DNA from: Gordionus sp. m RMFG-2023
Lineage: Eukaryota > Nematomorpha > Gordioida > Chordodea > Parachordodidae
Assembly (NCBI RefSeq): GCF_954871325.1
Contig: NC_088777.1
Location: 13,617,366-13,681,365, forward strand
Direction: 5' to 3'
Length of the DNA: 64,000 nucleotides
Shown: in pieces, positions 59,201-64,000 of the stretch
Layout of the letters: each line of letters begins with the position of its first letter
How positions within the stretch are numbered: the first letter of the stretch is position 1
Position numbers and translations under genes: made by a program
Notes under the pieces: model-generated
Databases searched by the model: none
What the model saw: only the letters and a program-made list of their open reading frames with translations
Told to the model about the DNA's origin: nothing

Positions 59201-62200
59201 TAATTCAATAGATGCTTTTTTTGCATTTTGATCTCAATGAAATGGCTAAGAATAAGATATCATTTCTAAACGAATTTATCCAATTTATGTCTTAAAATTT
59301 AACAAGAATAAAAATTAAAAATCAAATATTAGAAAAATAATTTTAAAAAAAATTAAAAAAGAAAAATTTAAGTAAATTAAAATTTTACTTTCGATTTATC
59401 GCTCCACACAGAAAACCATTTTAATTCGGAAACTTTCATATTCGGCAATTTCAGCAAAAATTCTTGATCTTTACTTTTGGCTAAAGGATTTACACTATAT
59501 TATTATATAAATTTTTATTCGATATTATTGACTGCAAATTTGTTAATTTGGTAGGAGACAGTATGGTGCCTCTTTTTTAATTCAATTTCATAAGTTGTTG
59601 ACCATTGCTTGCAGGATGGTCAAGATGGTGATGTGTTAACTATAGTTGACTTTAACATACTATGAAATTTGGCCTGAATTAGTGCTGTTAAAAAGCCAAA
59701 TTTGGGGCAAATTAAAATTTTAGACAAAATAATATTATATAAGCCTAGAGATTTGTCAAATGGAGGTCTAAACTTTTCTGCCATCTAAAATCTGCAGGCT
59801 TACATAATATTATTTTGTCCAAAATCTTAATTGGGCCGCTTTTAATTTTCAGGCCAAATCGTCCGTTTTTTTTATCTAACTGTTATTACTGTGATACTTG
59901 GGATATAAGCAATGGCTAAAATATGCTAATTCGACTTAATCTAAAGGAGTGTACCAAGAAAAATTAGCTAAGCATTTTGACACGAGCTAAGAGAAATCTC
60001 GCTTTTTTCAACTATCTTTCAAATAAAAACTCTGGAGGCTGAGGTGATTATTTTCAGCTAAGAATTTGGTTTATTTGTCTTTGGAATCGGCTTAAAACCG
60101 ACTAAAAAGGCTAAAAATATAGTTATTACTCAACTATATCTCCTACGTTATAGTTCTAATAAGAGAAAATGTTCTTGGACTAGTGAAAAATAAATCAAAT
60201 AGGGCGGGAGAAAATATTATTCTGTGGCTCCGAAGATGGGAAGGGGGGGGGGGGGGTCATACTTAGTATTAATCAGCTGTTACATTCATATTATCATTAA
60301 AACTTTCACTAGATGATATAATTTTGCTACCTTACTAAGATTTTAAAATAATTAAAGTTAGAATATTTTTCTTTAAAGTTCTAAGTAACAGATTTTAGGA
60401 GAACGTTTTTATATTACACAGCTTTTAGATCAAAAATACACATTTCATAGAATCAAGTACAAATGAGAATATAATTTTTTTTAAATATATTAACAGGATC
60501 TGAAAAAGTGTAATCTTCCTTGTCTCTGATCTTTCTTCTCTTCCTTCCTACCTTCCTCTCTTTTCTTTTCATTAGTATTTTTCCATACATTCAATTTATT
60601 AAGATTTAGTTTTTGTATATCGAGTGGATGGCGATATATATATATATTACATAACTATATTTACTTTCCATCATCCGTAGGAATTTTAAACCCTGAAGGG
60701 CTAGGTTGGCTTCCTACATTTCCGGCCAAAAAAAACGCGTCTAAGATTCAAAACAGGGTTTAATATATAGTAAAAGCAAGTTACGTAAATATGGAGCATA
60801 AAATATAATTGCTTTATTATTAATTTATTCATTTCAAAACATTTAAATTCTTAAATTAATTTGTTTAAAAAATTAAAGTATTTCTTTTTTCAACTTTTTT
60901 ATAACCTGCTGATTTCCCGTCATAATTGAAATTGTTTAGGAAGAGAGTATTTTCATCTGCCACATACAGGTTGCCACTTACTCCGTGATCAGTGTTACTC
61001 AACTTGTCAATAAATGTCCCCCATTCGTCTGTATGCGTTTCTATATATATATATATATATATATATATGTTTGTATACAAGATTTTTTTTAAAAATATAA
61101 ATTTTTCATTTACTTTTTAATGATTGGCATTTGGTAGTAATCCCAAAAATTTTATAATCGGTTATTTTTTATTTAAACTTTTTTTTGTTTTTCATGTTTC
61201 TTTTCTCATATTTATTTAATTTTAAATTGCTTAAATATTTGGAGTATGTCATTATAATTTTGGCAGCATTCAGCCAATTATCTATCTTCCTGTAACCAAC
61301 ATTTAATCCTGATATTTGAGTGATCATTTAAAAAAAAGATTCCACCATAAATATTACAAATTCTCAAGATATCATTAAAAAACTTATTTTCATATGCTGA
61401 CTTTTATTACAAATATTTTTAAAAAGAAACTCTTCTCTTATTACCTCGCTTCCTGTTTATCAAGCTCCATTATATCATTTAACCTTATATTTTTGTGGTA
61501 ATTGAAGTTAAAATTTTATTTAAATTACATTGATCCTTAGATTATACATATTCTTTTATTAATTTAAATTCAAAGTGTTTTGTTCAATATATATATAATA
61601 TTTATAATTAATATCAATTTAAAATGGTTAACTCATTTTTATAGCAGTTGTGTCCCCCGAAAAAAGCAAAGTTTACCACTTAACGGTTTATTTTATTTTT
61701 TCCATATTTGTTATAGGCTGCATGCCATCGATATCGATTTTAGAATCCAGGGGGGCCAAGTGGTTTTCTTGGTCGAATAATAGTCAGGTTCTGCCGAACA
61801 AAAGTATCACAATCTTATTTATTTCTAAAATCGATCTGCATGCAAGCCAATTACTTTATTTGAAGGATAGTTTATATGTCTTAAGCGTAAACGCTTACTT
61901 CTATTTTTTTTCATGTACAAAAGTTTAAAGAAGGAAAAAATATTTATAATAAATAACAAGTTACGAGGTTCATAAAATTAAATCTAGGAGGAATTGGAAC
62001 AAGAAATGATCATTAGATATTTTTTAAGAAATAAATTCCCTGGTCTATTATAGTCCGTAATTACTTCTTTCTAATTTGTTGCTGTAACTTATTCTAAAAT
62101 CTTCCCTTTTAAAAAAAAATGATTAGTTGAACCTGGAACTATTAAATATAACAAAACGAGGAATCTTTATAAATTCTTTAAAAAAAGATTTAGAAGAATG

Positions 62201-62461
62201 AAATTCTCTCTAATTTCAATAATCTTAAAAGTTGACTGCAGAATGATTTCGCTGAAATTTTTTTTCATTGTTTCAGCTAAAAATATTATTGATAAAAATA
62301 TTTAAATAATTCGCTCAATATATTTCGTTCTAATAAATTTTATAAAAAAAATTATGCGAGTTTCGCATTTCTAAAAAAAATTATACGAAAGATATTCAGG
62401 GTTTGGTTCTTTTACCTGACATAAGGATTAATATTAGGACTAATGATAGAATGTGTCTCAT
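50088..62461 (-). CDS. Secreted, membrane-tethered tandem DM13-domain protein, complete, eight exons
   Basis: Minus-strand exons in order: 62461-62416, 61028-60906, 60740-60665, 59494-59389, 57887-57746, 51362-51287, 50931-50784 and 50207-50088. All have GT/AG borders and phases that agree (1,1,2,0,1,2,0), giving 837 nt, 278 aa plus TAA. Exon 1 is a signal peptide, MRHILSLVLILILMS. Two Skeletor-type DM13 domains follow: DHGVSGNLYVADENTLFLNN, FNYDG, DAFFLAGN, ELKWFSVW (about residues 27-130), then GAHHNVHASEGVLTTDKTIL, NFNYDGLGP, DAYFLAGKGE, DFNWFSLYCIKYTQNF (about 135-235). The last exon ends in a hydrophobic tail HMVLSILVIYLLSVVSS, fitting a GPI-anchor signal or a terminal membrane segment. 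DM13 domains are extracellular and proposed to be redox-active; their role here is unknown. The conserved Cys of the WFSVWC motif is Ser in domain 1 and present in domain 2. There is no DOMON domain, unlike Skeletor itself. Confidence 0.88.
50784..50931 (-). CDS. DM13 gene exon 7: second DM13 domain, end
   Basis: Encodes MQTIELTLPDNKTWSDFNWF, SLYCIKYTQNFASVFLPDKH and VLPPYN. It contains the conserved W-F-x-x-x-C motif. The donor is AGG|GTAATT. Confidence 0.88.
51287..51362 (-). CDS. DM13 gene exon 6: second DM13 domain, middle
   Basis: Encodes DAYFLAGKGESINHENAIKI PNEQG. It has the same length (76 nt) and the same phases as exon 3, showing that the two domains arose by duplication of a three-exon unit. 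Confidence 0.88.
51639..51966. mobile_element. hAT-type MITE, type copy, 328 bp
   Basis: TAGTGATCTGCA at the left and TAGAGATCTGCA (right end complemented), flanked by ATTCCTAT at 51631-51638 and 51967-51974, an exact 8-bp duplication. The TAGNG start and 8-bp duplication are hAT characters. The interior has CCCGGCCCGGCCCG blocks around an AT-rich centre; no open frame. Confidence 0.88.
52240..53021. mobile_element. TIR element, about 780 bp, TAGGGG ends
   Basis: Left TAGGGGGAACATGGACTATC; right end complemented TAGGGGAGGCTCGGGCTATA. Both continue into GGCAGRTG. Its layout recalls 30798-31697. There is no open frame and no clear duplication. Confidence 0.65.
53692..53753 (+). repeat. 31-bp tandem duplication
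   Basis: Two exact copies of a unit with ATTATAATCATCAACTTGCC. Confidence 0.9.
53930..54440. mobile_element. GC-motif MITE with a nested hairpin element
   Basis: Starts TAGCAGAGATATGCAGAGCC, with GGGCCGGC and GGCGGGCCT blocks typical of the hAT-MITE family. The hairpin element at 54188-54306 lies inside it, so the hairpin inserted later. Confidence 0.5.
54188..54306. repeat. Palindromic hairpin element, best-preserved copy
   Basis: CATTCATAGTTAGACCAATT CGCGGCGAAGTATACAAAAT at the left faces TTTTATACTTCACCACGAAT TCGCGCTAACTGTGAATG at the right. It folds into a near-perfect hairpin of about 50 bp per arm. Confidence 0.8.
54941..55328. mobile_element. hAT-type MITE, 388 bp, exact 8-bp duplication
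   Basis: TAGAGATCTGCA at the left and TAGTGATCTGCA (right end complemented), flanked by TTTTACAT at 54933-54940 and 55329-55336. Interior GCCCGGCCAAACGGGC and GACCGGTCGGGG blocks; no open frame. Confidence 0.88.
55337..56589. other. DM13-gene intron 5 spacer
   Basis: AT-rich with no recognisable exon or element. Confidence 0.5.
56600..56775. repeat. TAGTG-family MITE, worn copy inside the hAT relic
   Basis: Contains AACCTGAAGATTTTGCACAT, TTTGGACATCTATTAGCGAA and GTTAAATCGGCTC, the family's centre. It lies just beyond the conserved C-terminal block of the hAT transposase relic. Confidence 0.55.
56778..57392 (-). pseudogene. hAT transposase relic (C-terminal half, ZMYM1/TTF-type)
   Basis: Minus-strand pieces appear in the order of a hAT transposase: ETMRIAECVILKLKEIRTNA DDEFHKLY, LRRLVARQARHSNI (family ARQTHRSNIP), then KINLFTLFLDPFMTQINKRF (family YRISVFIPYLDHFISQLEQRF), and finally LTTLSISTSTNERTFSSYIR (family LPVSTATAERSFSTLRRI), the hATC dimerisation block. 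Several stops and frameshifts interrupt it, and it is inactive. It sits in intron 5 of the DM13 gene. Confidence 0.8.
57746..57887 (-). CDS. DM13 gene exon 5: linker and start of the second DM13 domain
   Basis: Encodes KDSFQIPKNYSFGPIPGAHH, NVHASEGVLTTDKTILLK and NFNYDGLGP. Compare Skeletor GEVKIPRGFDYP and PNFSYDGEAPD. It ends in phase 1. Confidence 0.88.
58071..58650. mobile_element. hAT-type MITE, larger worn copy
   Basis: Starts TAGAGAGACCTGCATG and ends CTTGCAGATCTCT. The flanks TTGAAAAT and GGAAAAAT are a degenerate 8-bp match. The 58392-58580 minus open frame is inside it and is not a gene. Confidence 0.6.
59389..59494 (-). CDS. DM13 gene exon 4: end of the first DM13 domain
   Basis: Encodes NPLAKSKDQEFLLKLPNMKV and SELKWFSVWSDKSK, the LP..V.DI.WFSVWC block of DM13, with Ser at the usual Cys. 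The donor is AAA|GTAAAA. Confidence 0.88.
59680..59865. repeat. TAGTG-family MITE, worn copy
   Basis: TTAGTGCTGTTAAAAAGCC at the left, TAAGCCTAGAGATTTGTCAA and CATAATATTATTTTGTCCAA inside; the right terminus is eroded. Confidence 0.6.
60665..61028 (-). CDS. DM13 gene exons 2-3: first DM13 domain, N-terminal part
   Basis: Exon 61028-60906 encodes DEWGTFIDKLSNTDHGVSGN then LFLNNFNYDGKSA. Exon 60740-60665 continues DAFFLAGNVGSQPSPSGFKI PTDDG. These match the Skeletor order HGVSG, NFNYDG, DAFFWAG, IPDE. The acceptor of the first lies beside a long TA repeat. Confidence 0.88.
61042..61070 (+). repeat. (TA)n microsatellite
   Basis: About 14 TA units directly upstream, in the minus sense, of the acceptor of DM13 exon 2. 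Confidence 0.95.
61640..61930. other. Unassigned block in DM13 intron 1
   Basis: Higher in G and C than its flanks (CCAGGGGGGCCAAGTGGTTT) and open in more than one frame on both strands, for example plus ILESRGAKWFSWSNNSQVLP. No family match or consistent exon could be built, so it is left as unexplained. Confidence 0.25.
62416..62461 (-). CDS. DM13 gene exon 1: signal peptide
   Basis: ATG at 62461-62459, 15 residues with one charged N-region and a leucine-rich core, donor GTAAAAG. It ends in phase 1 with G; the next exon supplies AC to make Asp. Length and phase fit exactly, but the exon is too short to be proved by homology. Confidence 0.7.
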
Positions 62462-62683
62462 ATTTTTTTTAAATGAAATTTTTTTAAAAATATTATTTTG
62501 AAAAATAAAATCTGCTATAATAAAAATATATTTATTTATAAATTAAACGATATAGGATAACTGTCATTATATGTAAATAAGTGTATGGCAAATTTTTTTT
62601 TAAAGTATAATTTTTTATTCAATTAATTAATAAAAATATTTTTGGAATAGTTTTTTTTAAATTAAATAGATATTTCAAAAAAT

Positions 62684-62907
62684 TAGTGTTGTTAAACTGC
62701 TCGTTTTGAGCCGTATTTTTAAAAACGGCTATCTCAATATTTTAGCCAGAAAAATATTGCCTAAGCCGCGAGATTTCGCTAATAGATGTCCAAACCTTTG
62801 TTCCTTCTACAAGCAAAATCTTCAGGCTTGCGTAATATTATTCTAGATGAAATATTGAGTTAGCCGTTTTTAAAAATTGGCTCTTAACGAGCCGTTTAGC
62901 AACACTA
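62684..62907. mobile_element. TAGTG-family hAT MITE, type copy, 224 bp
   Basis: TAGTGTTGTTAAACTGCTCG at the left and TAGTGTTGCTAAACGGCTCG (right end complemented). Flanked by CAAAAAAT on both sides (62676-62683 and 62908-62915), an exact 8-bp duplication. The whole element is nearly palindromic. It lies about 220 bp upstream of the DM13 start codon. Confidence 0.9.
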
Positions 62908-62915
62908 CAAAAAAT

Positions 62916-64000
62916 ATAGCAGCCCTCTAAATCAATTTGACCGTTTCAGTCGAATCATCCTTGAGTGTTACTATATGGAGGTTTTTATTAATTGGCATTT
63001 TTTTCATACCAATATTTTTTTCATACCAATATTTTTTTCATAGCAACATTTTTTTTATTGCTATTTTTTAAAATAAATTAAATGGTAAATTATAAATTAT
63101 AAATTGCAAAGTGCTTTTTTAAATAAAATTATGATGAATCTACACATGTAATTTTAAATATTTTTAAAAAATGGGTTCTGAACAAAATGTGAGGATAAGA
63201 AGACACCAAATAAATAGAGACTATAAAAAAATACATCTGAAAATACCCTAATTTAATATAAAAAAATTAATTATAGAAAGGGAGGAATTTTTTAAATCTT
63301 GGAGTAAAAAAGAAAGAAATATTTGAAGTGAAAAATTTATAATAATAATGAAATCTTAGTTTTCTAAGTTCATATTCTATTCCTGTAATCGGTTCAGTTA
63401 AATAAATCATATAAAGGAATCTTAACTTATTATGATTTTTATTAAAATTTGATTTAATATTTTTAAAAAAATTCTCATATACTACTAGCCCACATATCAG
63501 GCCTTCACTCCTAACTAATAAACCGAAAATAGGTGCATCCATTGTTGAAAAAATATTCATATTGAGTAAATAAAATAAAAATAGATAAGAGTAAGACTTA
63601 GGTGAATAAGAAATTAATAATTTTTTATTAAAAAATCTCGATATTTTACTTCTAAATTTCAATTAGGTATTTTTATGTCCTTTTTCGTTGTTTAGCCCAG
63701 TGTCCTTTTATCCAGCGTCTTTTTATCCAAGTATTTTATATTCAGAATATCTCGAACATAGCTGTCCAATTTTATTCTCATATTTTCATAATTTAGGAGG
63801 AAAATTAAAATTTAATTTATTTGTTATTTATTCTCCATTTTTATTCATTTTAAATTTAGAATTGTCATATAAAACTGTGATAAATGATAATCATAATTTG
63901 TGTCCTATGAATTGTTCACAAATGCAATCAATTTATTCCCTTAAGAAATTGATTCTTTTTCTTATCTTCGTAATCAAATTATTATAGTAAATTTTTCAGT
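62916..64000. other. Region upstream of the DM13 gene, nothing firm
   Basis: AT-rich with a short tandem TTTTTTTCATACCAATA run at 62998-63050. The motif CCAGTGTCCTTTTATCCAGC at 63698-63717 resembles a transposon end. The 63267-63662 minus open frame is long for this composition but matches nothing known to me. Confidence 0.35.

Noticed and set aside
61580-61928. Overlapping plus open frames as a gene
   Set aside because: No start context, splice partner or family match; the block is recorded only as unexplained.
63267-63662. 131-codon minus open frame
   Set aside because: Composition is F/K/Y/L-rich as expected for AT-rich spacer; no motif or splice pattern supports it.
1-64000. CRISPR arrays, operons or bacterial signals
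   Set aside because: Spliced genes, interspersed eukaryotic transposons and the absence of regularly spaced identical repeats rule these out.

Overview
The window is strongly AT-rich eukaryotic DNA from an invertebrate animal, most likely an arthropod. The evidence is short spliced exons of animal-specific genes (PDXDC1, FBXO3, a DM13 protein), introns from about 45 bp to 21 kb, and a mobile-element set of piggyBac, hAT, an RTE-like LINE, another LINE-type RT and a Ty3/gypsy fossil. The species cannot be named from sequence alone. Conceptual splicing by eye, with phase checked at every junction, recovers three host genes that simple open reading frames miss.

Layout. (1) 261-6948, plus strand: the C-terminal half of a PDXDC1 homologue. 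A decayed piggyBac transposon (2065-4905, flanked by TTAA) lies in one intron. (2) 6950-15300: intergenic. It holds a long-TIR element (8171-10092), a LINE-type RT scrap, a Ty3/gypsy fossil, a tRNA-like sequence and a small inverted-repeat element with a telomere-like core. (3) 15300-40338, plus strand: a complete FBXO3 homologue in ten exons, predicted 403 aa (F-box, SMI1/KNR4, ApaG). Its third intron is about 20.9 kb and holds most of the repeats: hAT-type MITEs with 8-bp duplications, a foldback element, a 4.3-kb head-to-head inverted pair of RT fragments, and a frameshifted RTE-type LINE with a tRNA-Arg-like block at its 5' side. (4) 40339-50087: mostly AT-rich spacer with MITEs, an unresolved candidate exon, and a broken fragment of a lysosomal acid lipase gene (46413-46668). 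(5) 50088-62461, minus strand: a complete eight-exon gene for a predicted 278-aa secreted, membrane-tethered protein. It has a signal peptide, two tandem Skeletor-type DM13 domains and a hydrophobic C-terminal tail. Its introns hold hAT MITEs, a hAT transposase relic and other inverted-repeat elements.

The three host genes have no evident shared pathway. The clearest theme is the load of non-autonomous hAT-like elements: at least two TIR families (TAGNGATCTGCA and TAGTGTTG) with verifiable 8-bp target duplications. A decayed hAT transposase sits in the same region. All exon calls rest on splice consensus, phase and remembered family sequences; no database search was run.
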